Positions 1 to 6,111 of a stretch of 6,507 nucleotides of DNA are shown here, piece after piece. The stretch is from a bacterium (lineage in GTDB: Bacteria > Armatimonadota > Fimbriimonadia > Fimbriimonadales > GBS-DC). The DNA is taken from positions 1-6,507 of the forward strand of contig JARJMV020000114.1 of NCBI GenBank assembly GCA_029335935.2, written 5' to 3'. The notes below the pieces were generated by a model. That model was given only the letters and a program-made list of their open reading frames with translations, made no database searches and had not been told where the DNA came from. Each line of letters opens with the position of its first letter. Positions within the stretch are counted from its first letter, which is position 1. Made by a program: the position numbers and the translations under genes.

Positions 1-119
1 CCAAGCCACTGTAGCGTCGGCGTCTCGCCGACAAACTATGCTTGGACAGGAATGTCCAAGCCACTGTACCGTCGGCGTCCCGCCGACGAGCCGTGCTTGG
101 ACAGGAATGTCCAAGCCAC
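1..119. repeat. 55-bp tandem repeat with paired hairpins (2 full copies plus a partial third)
   Basis: Unit 1 spans 1-55 and unit 2 spans 56-110. They match at 49 of 55 positions. A third copy starts at 111 and keeps only about 10 bases. Each unit holds two perfect inverted repeats: a 7-bp stem (GTCGGCG/CGCCGAC, 3-nt loop; 16-32 and 71-87) and an 8-9-bp stem (CTTGGACA/TGTCCAAG, loop GGAA; 41-60 and 96-115). The second stem crosses the unit boundary. All six differences fall outside the stems. The first base of the window is the first base of a unit, so the array probably continues upstream. No coding or RNA family is recognised. It may be an intergenic dispersed repeat, a tail-to-tail terminator or a protein-binding array; the sequence does not decide. 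Confidence 0.85.
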
Positions 120-189
120 TCGTGGCTGGGATAGTCTTATCCAAGCACATAAGTCAGCAGGTTGCCTCGAACGCCCTCACGCAATCGGG

Positions 190-195
190 TATAAT
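190..195 (+). promoter_or_regulatory. Putative -10 box (TATAAT) of the 2-oxo acid dehydrogenase operon
   Basis: This is a perfect TATAAT match. The only hexamer at 17-bp spacing (TCGAAC, 167-172) matches the -35 consensus TTGACA at just three positions, and TTGCCT (162-167) lies too far upstream at 22 bp. Transcription would start at about 201-203, which is downstream of the ATG at 198 and 16-18 nt before the TTG start at 219. The -35 weakness suggests either an activator or a non-consensus sigma requirement, but nothing in the sequence shows which. Confidence 0.6.
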
Positions 196-205
196 CCATG
201 CCGGT

Positions 206-211
206 AGGAGG
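206..211 (+). promoter_or_regulatory. Shine-Dalgarno AGGAGG that decides the E1-alpha start
   Basis: A consensus AGGAGG sits 7 nt before the TTG codon at 219. It lies inside the reading frame extended from the upstream ATG (198), which has no ribosome binding site of its own and would lie upstream of the predicted transcription start. This makes TTG 219 the better start. Confidence 0.75.
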
Positions 212-218
212 AATCGCC

Positions 219-1268
219 TTGAGCAGAGTGCGCACTGGACGCAAGAACGGACGCCAAGCCGTCGCCTACCACGAGCGGCTAACGAAGAGCGATTTACAGA
301 AGGTTTATCGAAACTTATGGTTTGCCCGCGTCTTCGACGAGGCTTTGTACGACGCGAAGAAAAAAGGACGCCTGCGTCGCGGGAATGTATACGGCTCGCG
401 CGGGCAGGAAGCGATTATCGTCGGCACGACCTACCCGCTGGAAGAGGGCGATTTCGTCTCGCCTATCCACCGCGATATGCCCGTGTTCATCCTGCGCGGA
501 ATGACCACTGAAGAGGTGATGTGTCAAGTGTGGGGCAAAGCAGAAGCCCCGACACGCGGCAAAGACTCGTGGAGCCACATGGGCGATATCTCCAAAGGCA
601 TCGTGCATTCGACCAGCATGCTGGGTTCCACGATTGCTGTAGCGTGTGGCGTGCTGTGGTCGCTGCGCTTGGATGGCAAGCGCGATCGGGTGCTGGTGGC
701 ATACACGGGCGAGGGCGCAACCGCCACAGGCCCGTTTCATGAAGGGCTGAACTTCGCCGCCGTTCACAAGCTCCCCCTCATCGTCGTGGTGGAGAATAAC
801 CAGTACGCCTACTCGACCCCTGTGGAGTTGGAAGTGCCGACCAATACCGTCGCAGAACGCGCCAAAGGCTACGGCATCCCCGGCTACAGCATCGACGGCA
901 ACGACTTTATCGAGGTTTACAACACCATGTGCGCCGCGCTCGAACACGCCCGCGCAGGCAAGGGTCCAGTGTTGATTGAGTGCGTGACCTATCGGCTGCA
1001 GGGGCACGCCGACCATGACGAGACGCGTGCCCGACAGTATCGCCCCGTCGAAGAAATCGAGATGTGGGAGAAGCGCGACCCGCTGCCGCGTTTCCGTCGA
1101 TATCTGCTCAGCACAGGGCACTTCACAGAGTCGGAGTTGCCCGAACCGCCCTCCGATGTGGTGGAGGAGATCCAACACGCCATCGAGTACGCCATCAGCC
1201 GTCCCGACCCTGAACCACACACCGCTCTGGAAGATATCTACGACGAGAGCGCGGGGGTGTCCAAATGA
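219..1268 (+). CDS. 2-oxo acid dehydrogenase E1 component, alpha subunit (branched-chain-like)
   Basis: With E1-beta this forms the thiamine-diphosphate (ThDP) enzyme that decarboxylates a 2-oxo acid and acylates the lipoyl group of E2. From TTG 219 the product is 349 aa, a usual E1-alpha length. The ThDP/Mg motif is GEG (164-166), 26 residues, then NN (193-194), followed by QYAYSTP. The conserved loop reads YRLQGHADHD (258-267), with Ala264 at the place of the Ser phosphorylated in mitochondrial E1. GEG instead of GDG, the DGND segment (226-229) and the TYR...YR loop resemble branched-chain E1-alpha, but a pyruvate or mixed substrate cannot be excluded. The in-frame ATG at 198 would add seven residues but lacks a ribosome binding site. 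The gene's TGA overlaps the E1-beta ATG by 4 bp, implying translational coupling and equal subunit output. Confidence 0.93.
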   Translation: MSRVRTGRKNGRQAVAYHERLTKSDLQKVYRNLWFARVFDEALYDAKKKGRLRRGNVYGSRGQEAIIVGTTYPLEEGDFVSPIHRDMPVFILRGMTTEEVMCQVWGKAEAPTRGKDSWSHMGDISKGIVHSTSMLGSTIAVACGVLWSLRLDGKRDRVLVAYTGEGATATGPFHEGLNFAAVHKLPLIVVVENNQYAYSTPVELEVPTNTVAERAKGYGIPGYSIDGNDFIEVYNTMCAALEHARAGKGPVLIECVTYRLQGHADHDETRARQYRPVEEIEMWEKRDPLPRFRRYLLSTGHFTESELPEPPSDVVEEIQHAIEYAISRPDPEPHTALEDIYDESAGVSK

Positions 1269-2251
1269 GGGAAGTGACCTTTCTGGAGGCGATTCGGCTC
1301 GCGATGTGGGAAGAGATGGAGCGTGACCCGAATGTGTTCACGATTGGCGAGGACATCGGACGCATGGGCGGCGCGTTCGGCGTGACGGCAGGCTTCTTGG
1401 AGCATTTCGGAGCCGACCGCGTCATCGACGCGCCCATCTCCGAGACGGCGATTATCGCAGTGTGCGTGGGCGCCGCCGCCACAGGTAAGCGAGGCATCGC
1501 TGAAATGCAGTTCCTCGACTTCATCTCCTACGGGTTCGACCAAGTGGTGAATGTCGCTGGCACATTCTTGTACCGTTCCGGGGGCAAGACTCCAATCCCC
1601 ATCGTGGTGCGCGGTCCATCGGGCGGCTATGTAGGGGGCAGCCTCTATCACAGTCAGCAGTTTGAAGCGTGGTTCTTCCACACGCCGGGCGTGAAAGTGG
1701 TGCAACCCGCCTTCCCCGACGACGCTTACGGGCTGATGAAAGCCTCCATTCGCGACAATAACCCTGTCGTGTTCTACGAGCATAAGTACCTCTATCGGCG
1801 CGTGAAGGGCGCGATTCCCGACCCCAGCGAGGACTATATCGTGAAGTTGGGCGAGGCGCGCGTGCGACGCTACGGCGATGACATCACGGTAGTAACCTAC
1901 GGCGCGATGGTGCATTTCGCGCTGGAGGCGGCGCAACGATTGGAGCCAGAGGGCGTCTCGCTGGAGGTGATAGACCTGCGCACGATCAAGCCGCTCGATA
2001 TGGGGACCATTCTCAAGTCGCTGGAAAAGACCAGCAAGCTGTTGATTGTGTACGAGGCGCCGAAGACAGGCGGTGTGGGCGCGGAGATCGCCGCGCGTAT
2101 CGCCGAACACAGCTTCGAACTGCTCGATGCGCCCATCAAGCGAGTGGCGGCGAAAGACGCCTTCGTGCCGTTTGCCGAGCCACTGGAGAAGTTCGTGCTG
2201 CCCAGCGTGGACGACATCGTGTTCGCCGCGCGTGAACTGGCAGCCTACTGA
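1265..2251 (+). CDS. 2-oxo acid dehydrogenase E1 component, beta subunit (branched-chain-like)
   Basis: This is the 328-aa partner of E1-alpha in an alpha2beta2 heterotetramer, full length for the family. The N-terminal pyrimidine-binding domain carries GEDIG (28-32) and SET (59-61), where Glu60 fits the residue that activates the ThDP aminopyrimidine. LYHSQ (127-131) holds His129, which matches the active-site His of E1-beta enzymes. The C-terminal transketolase domain contains VIDLRTIKPLD and EAPKTGG. The segment FYEHKYLYR is closer to branched-chain E1-beta (FFEPKILYR in the human enzyme, from memory) than to pyruvate E1-beta. The start is the ATG in the ATGA overlap with E1-alpha. There is only a weak G-rich ribosome binding site, so translation probably depends on termination of the upstream gene. 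No frameshift or missing key residue is seen. Confidence 0.94.
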   Translation: MREVTFLEAIRLAMWEEMERDPNVFTIGEDIGRMGGAFGVTAGFLEHFGADRVIDAPISETAIIAVCVGAAATGKRGIAEMQFLDFISYGFDQVVNVAGTFLYRSGGKTPIPIVVRGPSGGYVGGSLYHSQQFEAWFFHTPGVKVVQPAFPDDAYGLMKASIRDNNPVVFYEHKYLYRRVKGAIPDPSEDYIVKLGEARVRRYGDDITVVTYGAMVHFALEAAQRLEPEGVSLEVIDLRTIKPLDMGTILKSLEKTSKLLIVYEAPKTGGVGAEIAARIAEHSFELLDAPIKRVAAKDAFVPFAEPLEKFVLPSVDDIVFAARELAAY

Positions 2252-2256
2252 AGGAG
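2251..2256 (+). promoter_or_regulatory. Ribosome binding site for E2 overlapping the E1-beta stop codon
   Basis: AAGGAG begins on the last base of the E1-beta TGA and lies 8 nt before ATG 2265. It selects this ATG over the much earlier in-frame ATG at 2046, which lies wholly inside E1-beta. Confidence 0.7.
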
Positions 2257-2264
2257 ATCGAACG

Positions 2265-3608
2265 ATGGCTGTCGCAGTGATTATGCCAGAACTGGGCGAG
2301 AGTATTGTGGAAGGCACGATTGTCCGCTGGTTGAAACAGCAGGGCGACACGGTACAGGAAGATGAGCCGATTGTGGAGATTATGACCGACAAGGTAAACA
2401 CAGAGCTGCCCGCGCCCGCGTCGGGCGTGCTGCAAAAGATCTTAGCAGACGCAGGCGCCACGGTACAGGTCGGTCAGGAGCTCGCGTTGATTGCATCGGC
2501 GATGGAGAGCCGTGCGGACGAGCCGCCGAAACCTGTCTCCGCGCCCCCCCCTATCGAGAATGTTGGCTTCTATGGCGGCGGTGAAGAGGTAGCGCTCGTG
2601 TCGGAGCCTGTGGCAGCCCCCGCGGCGCCGCCGCGAACCGACGGTCAACCGCGCAGCGGACGCCCCTTCATCTCGCCTGTGGTGAGCAAAATCGCGCAGG
2701 AGAAGGGTATTAGCATGGAAGAGCTGCTAACAATCCCCGGCACGGGCACCGGCGGTCGCGTGACGCGCAAGGATGTGGAGGCGTATCTCGCTCGGCGAAC
2801 CGCCACGCCTCCGCCTGCGCCTGCCGAACCCAAACCTGCGCTCCAACCGACGCCTCCGCCTGTCGCCGCGCCTCAACCTGCCCCTGCACAACCCACCCAA
2901 CCACGCGAGGGCGAGGAAATCGTTCCGCTCGCCGGCATGCGCAAGGTCATCGCCGAACATCTGACCAAGAGCTATCACACCGCCGTGCATGTCACGACCG
3001 TGATCCAGGTCGATGTGTCCAAACTTGTGGAGTTCCGCGAGCGCAACAAGGAGTCGTTTCAGCAGCAGTATGGCGTGCGCCTGACCTACACCCCATTCTT
3101 TGTGAAGGCGTGTACCGAAGCGTTGCAAGAGTTCCCGATGATGAACGCCACGCTGCAGGACGACCAGATTATCGTGCGCCACTATGTGCATCTCGGCGTG
3201 GCGGTGGCGCTGGGCGCGAAGGGCGAGGAAGGGCTGATTGTGCCTGTGATACGCGACGCGCATAAGAAATCGCTCATCGATATCGCGCGCGACTTGGAAG
3301 AGATCGCGACTCGCGCACGCAACAAGACGATTGGCGTCGGCGATGTGCAAGGCGCTACCTTCACGCTTACCAACCCCGGCAGCTACGGCGCACTGATTGG
3401 CACGCCCATCATCAACCATCCACAAACCGCCATCTTGGGAACCTACGCGATTGTCAAACAGCCTGTAGTGATTAACGATATGATTGCCATTCGCCCGTTG
3501 ATGAATCTCTGTCTGAGCTACGACCATCGGCTGATCGATGGCATGTATGCTGGGCGCTTCCTGCAGCGGGTCAAGCGTGCGATTGAGGAGTTTGAGTTTT
3601 TCAAGTGA
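2265..3608 (+). CDS. 2-oxo acid dehydrogenase E2 component, dihydrolipoamide acyltransferase
   Basis: This 447-aa protein is the core of the complex, moving the acyl group from lipoyl-lysine to CoA. Its domains in order are one lipoyl domain (about 2-78; lipoylated Lys43 in TDKV), a first linker (79-132), a peripheral subunit-binding domain (about 134-175; ISPVVSKIA...GTGTGGRVTRKDV), a Pro/Ala-rich linker (179-214, 15 prolines in 36 residues), and the catalytic domain (215-447). DHRLIDG (420-426) carries His421 and Asp425 of the HxxxDG active site. GTPIINHPQTAIL and NLCLSYDHR resemble BkdB-type E2 proteins more than pyruvate E2. The start at ATG 2265 has a good ribosome binding site, 13 nt after E1-beta. 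E3 is not in the window, so a dihydrolipoamide dehydrogenase encoded elsewhere must dock on the binding domain. Confidence 0.94.
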   Translation: MAVAVIMPELGESIVEGTIVRWLKQQGDTVQEDEPIVEIMTDKVNTELPAPASGVLQKILADAGATVQVGQELALIASAMESRADEPPKPVSAPPPIENVGFYGGGEEVALVSEPVAAPAAPPRTDGQPRSGRPFISPVVSKIAQEKGISMEELLTIPGTGTGGRVTRKDVEAYLARRTATPPPAPAEPKPALQPTPPPVAAPQPAPAQPTQPREGEEIVPLAGMRKVIAEHLTKSYHTAVHVTTVIQVDVSKLVEFRERNKESFQQQYGVRLTYTPFFVKACTEALQEFPMMNATLQDDQIIVRHYVHLGVAVALGAKGEEGLIVPVIRDAHKKSLIDIARDLEEIATRARNKTIGVGDVQGATFTLTNPGSYGALIGTPIINHPQTAILGTYAIVKQPVVINDMIAIRPLMNLCLSYDHRLIDGMYAGRFLQRVKRAIEEFEFFK

Positions 3609-3634
3609 GGCTTCCATCCGACCCGTCCCCCGAA

Positions 3635-3668
3635 GAAACCGCCCCGTTTGTCCCCACGGGGCGGTTTC
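3635..3668. terminator. Hairpin terminator shared by converging operons
   Basis: A perfect 12-bp stem (GAAACCGCCCCG with its complement) closes a 10-nt loop. It lies 26 nt after the E2 stop and 3 nt after the stop of the minus-strand gene. The stem ends in TTTC on the + strand and in TTTCTTC on the - strand, so both sides have a short U-rich end but no long U-run. It fits a bidirectional intrinsic terminator, somewhat better for the minus-strand transcript. Confidence 0.75.
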
Positions 3669-3671
3669 GGT

Positions 3672-5165
3672 TCAGAAGGGCACCGTCGTGAGGTTCACCC
3701 CCACCAGCGCGGCGCTCGGCGTTCTGCGCCAGAAGAGATAGGGTTCCAGACAGCGGTCGCGCCAGCCGAGCAGCAGTTGCACATCATAAAGGTCGCGCGC
3801 CTCGAGGTCGTACTTGAGCAGTGCGCCCACACGGAGGTTGCCCGTCCGATACTCCATGCGCAGGCTTGCCTCGTGCCTAACTTGGAGACGCTCGATCAAG
3901 AGCGGGCTGTCGCCACGGGTGGACGCACGCGCGTAGCCCAGCATGATAGTCAACGGCTCGCGCGGCTGATAGAGCAGCTCCAGCTGCGTTCGGAGCCACT
4001 GGTACTCGGAGCCGCCTTGATACCCCCCATAGCTGCCCCACAAGTGCGCTCGAACACTCGCCTCGCCGTATCGCGCCATCGTTTGGAGCCACTCACCCTC
4101 TAAGGTCAGACGGTTGTAGGTGGGGCTGCGCAGCAGGGCGACGCGCTCGCTGGCGCTGCCGTAGCGCAGGCTGATCTCGCCGAAGCCGTCGCGCTTCCCT
4201 ATCGGCTGCGACAGTCCGACTTCGCGCCGCGAGAGGCGCATGCGCTCGCGTGGGGCGAGCAGCGGGCGGATATCGTTGGAGTATTCCACACGCAGTGTGG
4301 TCGCGCGTGGGGGCGGTGTGCGTTCGGGCGCGGCGCGCAGGTTATACAGAGCCGACTGCTCGAACCGCAGGCGCAGGTCAGGCTCGCCCAGCGAGGGTTC
4401 GCCGCCTTGCAGTGCGACCCCCAGCAGAACGCGTGTCTCTGGCGGCGATTTCAGGTAGGCGACCCCCGACGCTTGCAGCAGCGCGTTGTCGCTGAGAGGC
4501 AACTCCACGCGCAGGCGCACGCCCCAGCCTGTCTCACGGCTATAGACAGGCGCGGGCAGGTTCACCACTTCCGTCGTCTCACGCACGCGCAGGGTTAGCT
4601 GCGGCAGACGCAGGATCGGGCGCCCATACAGGAACAGGCGTGCGTCGCGCAGGGTCAGTCGCGCCCCGTCGGTTAGGCGCACGCCGCGCGCCCGCACCCG
4701 TATCGGCGGTCGGACCGGGTCGCAGGTGGAGACGGTCGTCTCAGTCGCAGTGAAATCGCTGAGGCCGCCCTGTAGCCGCGCCGCCTCGATATATACGCCG
4801 TACAGGTTGCCCTGCACGCCCTCGAAAACGCCACGCCCCTGCTCATAAAAGTAGTCCAAGCGTTGCCCGTTGAGTGCGCCTTCCTGCGCATGGAGGCTGA
4901 AAGGCGCGTCCGCGCGTACACGCCGCATCTCGGTATCCAGCAGGAACGCCTCGCCGCGCAGCTCTCGCCCCTGATAGGTCAACCGAGCGTCGCCGCGCAA
5001 CTCGATAATAAACTCGCCTTGAGGCGTGCGTTGCAGATTATAGTGGAGGGCGCGTATCGCGAGGGGATCCAGCGACTGAGCGTCCACAGGGGCGCACAAC
5101 GCCCACCCTCCTGCGACGAGTGCGCTCAGCCAAAGCGTCGCTCGCCCTGCAAGTTGTAGAGTCAT
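3672..5165 (-). CDS. lptD: LptD/OstA-like outer-membrane LPS-assembly protein
   Basis: LptD inserts lipopolysaccharide into the outer leaflet of the outer membrane, with the lipoprotein LptE. The 497-aa product has a signal peptide (Arg8, hydrophobic 9-25, likely cleavage after VDA at 27-29), an OstA-like N-terminal domain (about 33-190) and a beta-rich barrel region (about 200-497) ending in Phe497, as expected for BAM-assembled barrels. The STCDP segment (146-150) followed by ARLFLYGRPILRLP (175-188) matches the end of the N-terminal domain in LptD, where E. coli has TSC...VPIFYSPY. The mature protein has only two cysteines, Cys148 and Cys472, one in each domain. It is far shorter than E. 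coli LptD (784 aa), so the barrel has fewer or shorter strands. ATG 5165 is the only plausible start, since a stop codon lies just upstream; it has no clear ribosome binding site. A shorter OstA-family paralogue is the main alternative. Confidence 0.75.
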   Translation of the reverse strand: MTLQLAGRATLWLSALVAGGWALCAPVDAQSLDPLAIRALHYNLQRTPQGEFIIELRGDARLTYQGRELRGEAFLLDTEMRRVRADAPFSLHAQEGALNGQRLDYFYEQGRGVFEGVQGNLYGVYIEAARLQGGLSDFTATETTVSTCDPVRPPIRVRARGVRLTDGARLTLRDARLFLYGRPILRLPQLTLRVRETTEVVNLPAPVYSRETGWGVRLRVELPLSDNALLQASGVAYLKSPPETRVLLGVALQGGEPSLGEPDLRLRFEQSALYNLRAAPERTPPPRATTLRVEYSNDIRPLLAPRERMRLSRREVGLSQPIGKRDGFGEISLRYGSASERVALLRSPTYNRLTLEGEWLQTMARYGEASVRAHLWGSYGGYQGGSEYQWLRTQLELLYQPREPLTIMLGYARASTRGDSPLLIERLQVRHEASLRMEYRTGNLRVGALLKYDLEARDLYDVQLLLGWRDRCLEPYLFWRRTPSAALVGVNLTTVPF

Positions 5166-5182
5166 CCGTGTTATGCAGGGCG

Positions 5183-5212
5183 ATTATACCGCACAGGGTA
5201 GAATAGTGTCGA
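5183..5212 (-). promoter_or_regulatory. Promoter for lptD (TCGACA, 18 bp, TATAAT)
   Basis: Read on the minus strand, TCGACA (5207-5212; five of six consensus bases) is followed by an 18-bp spacer and a perfect TATAAT (5183-5188). Transcription would start near 5176, leaving a leader of only about 10 nt before the ATG at 5165. That fits the lack of a Shine-Dalgarno sequence. Confidence 0.7.
5199..5204 (+). promoter_or_regulatory. Putative -10 box (TAGAAT) giving leaderless xerC
   Basis: TAGAAT matches five of six -10 bases and ends 7 nt before ATG 5212, so the transcript would begin on or next to the start codon. No -35 hexamer is evident at 16-19 bp. The box lies inside the spacer of the opposing lptD promoter. 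Confidence 0.45.
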
Positions 5213-6111
5213 TGCATTTAGACGAGGCGGTGGAGCGTTTTTTGACGCATCTGAGCGCGTCGCGTTCGCCCCACACGGTGAAAGCATATGCGACCGACTT
5301 AGCGCAGCTGGTGGAGTACGCGCTCGGCGCAGGGCTTGAGCAGGTGGAGCATCTGAACGCGCGTTTAGTGCGGAGTTGGCTGGATTCGCATCGCGCCTCA
5401 AGCCGACGCACGCGCGCGCGGAAGTTGTATTGTTTGCGAGCGTTCTTCAAGTTCTGCCGTGCGATGGGCTGGATTGCGCACGACCCCAGCGCGGAGATTG
5501 CGTTGCCTCTCCAGAAACGCGCGTTGCCGAAGTGCCTCACGGCGGCTCAAGTAGAGCAGCTGGTCGAGCAGCCGGAACCGGATTGCCACCCGTTGCGCCT
5601 GCGCGACCGCGCCCTCTTGGAGCTGCTCTACGCGACGGGGCTGCGCATCAGCGAGTTGGCGAGCTTGGATGTGAACGCGCTGGACTTGGAGCAGTCGGCG
5701 GCGCGAGTGTGGGGTAAGGGCGGTAAACCGCGCGTGGTGCTTTTCGGGCAGGCGGCGCATGAGGCGTTGCTGGACTACCTTCAGCAGGCGCGTCCGCAAC
5801 TGCTCAACCCCGCCAAACCCACCCGCGCCCTGTTCCTCAACGCGCAGGGGGGGCGTCTGACCGTGCGCAGTATGCACCGCCTCGTGCAACGCTACGGCAA
5901 GCAGATAGGCGTGCGCATTAGCCCCCACACGCTGCGCCACTCGTTCGCGACGCATATGCTGGACGGCGGCGCCGACCTGCGCACTGTGCAAGAACTGCTG
6001 GGACACAGCCGCCTGACTACTACGCAGATTTACACGCATCTCACGCTGGACAGATTGCGCCAGACCGTGAGCCGCGCGCTGCCCAGCCTCAGCTTGGAGG
6101 AGGACCCATGA
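5212..6111 (+). CDS. xerC: Site-specific tyrosine recombinase XerC
   Basis: XerC-type recombinases cut and rejoin DNA at the chromosomal dif site to resolve chromosome dimers near the septum, usually with XerD. From ATG 5212 the product is 299 aa, the family's normal size. It has an N-terminal SAM-like core-binding domain (about 1-88) and a C-terminal catalytic domain (about 105-290). All six catalytic residues are visible: Arg145 (TGLRISE), Lys169 (GKGGK), His239 and Arg242 (HTLRHSF), His265 (LGHS) and the nucleophile Tyr274 (IYTH). ATG 5173 and GTG 5206 are in frame upstream, but neither has a ribosome binding site and both precede the predicted transcription start. The 4-bp overlap with hslV mirrors codV-clpQ in Bacillus and favours XerC over XerD or a phage integrase. 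Confidence 0.9.
   Translation: MHLDEAVERFLTHLSASRSPHTVKAYATDLAQLVEYALGAGLEQVEHLNARLVRSWLDSHRASSRRTRARKLYCLRAFFKFCRAMGWIAHDPSAEIALPLQKRALPKCLTAAQVEQLVEQPEPDCHPLRLRDRALLELLYATGLRISELASLDVNALDLEQSAARVWGKGGKPRVVLFGQAAHEALLDYLQQARPQLLNPAKPTRALFLNAQGGRLTVRSMHRLVQRYGKQIGVRISPHTLRHSFATHMLDGGADLRTVQELLGHSRLTTTQIYTHLTLDRLRQTVSRALPSLSLEEDP
6096..6103 (+). promoter_or_regulatory. Shine-Dalgarno of hslV inside the end of xerC
   Basis: GGAGGAGG lies in the last codons of xerC. GGAGG at 6096-6100 is 7 nt from ATG 6108, which supports that start over ATG 6120 and couples hslV to xerC translation. Confidence 0.7.

Noticed and set aside
1..119. CRISPR array
   Set aside because: The whole 55-bp unit is repeated with no unique spacers, and internal hairpins rather than a repeat/spacer alternation define it. 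No cas gene is present.
38..511. 157-codon plus-strand frame beginning in the tandem repeat
   Set aside because: It starts in the repeat, has no ribosome binding site, runs into E1-alpha in another frame and has no plausible protein features.
315..1220. 301-codon open frame on the minus strand, antisense to E1-alpha
   Set aside because: Its translation is low-complexity His/Arg/Val-rich without family signatures, and it is fully explained by the codon bias of E1-alpha on the other strand.
1238..2461. 407-codon open frame on the minus strand, antisense to E1-beta and E2
   Set aside because: It is opposite genes with clear catalytic motifs, crosses the E1-beta/E2 boundary, and its translation has no recognisable domain. 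Long antisense frames are expected in GC-rich codon usage.
5085..5165. Lipoprotein signal in the LptD-like protein (Cys24)
   Set aside because: The residue before Cys24 is Leu rather than Gly, Ala or Ser, so it is not a lipobox. A signal peptidase I site follows at Ala29.
5212..6111. Mobile-element integrase
   Set aside because: The tyrosine recombinase has normal XerC length, overlaps hslV as in the conserved codV-clpQ arrangement, and has no tRNA, att repeat or phage gene beside it.
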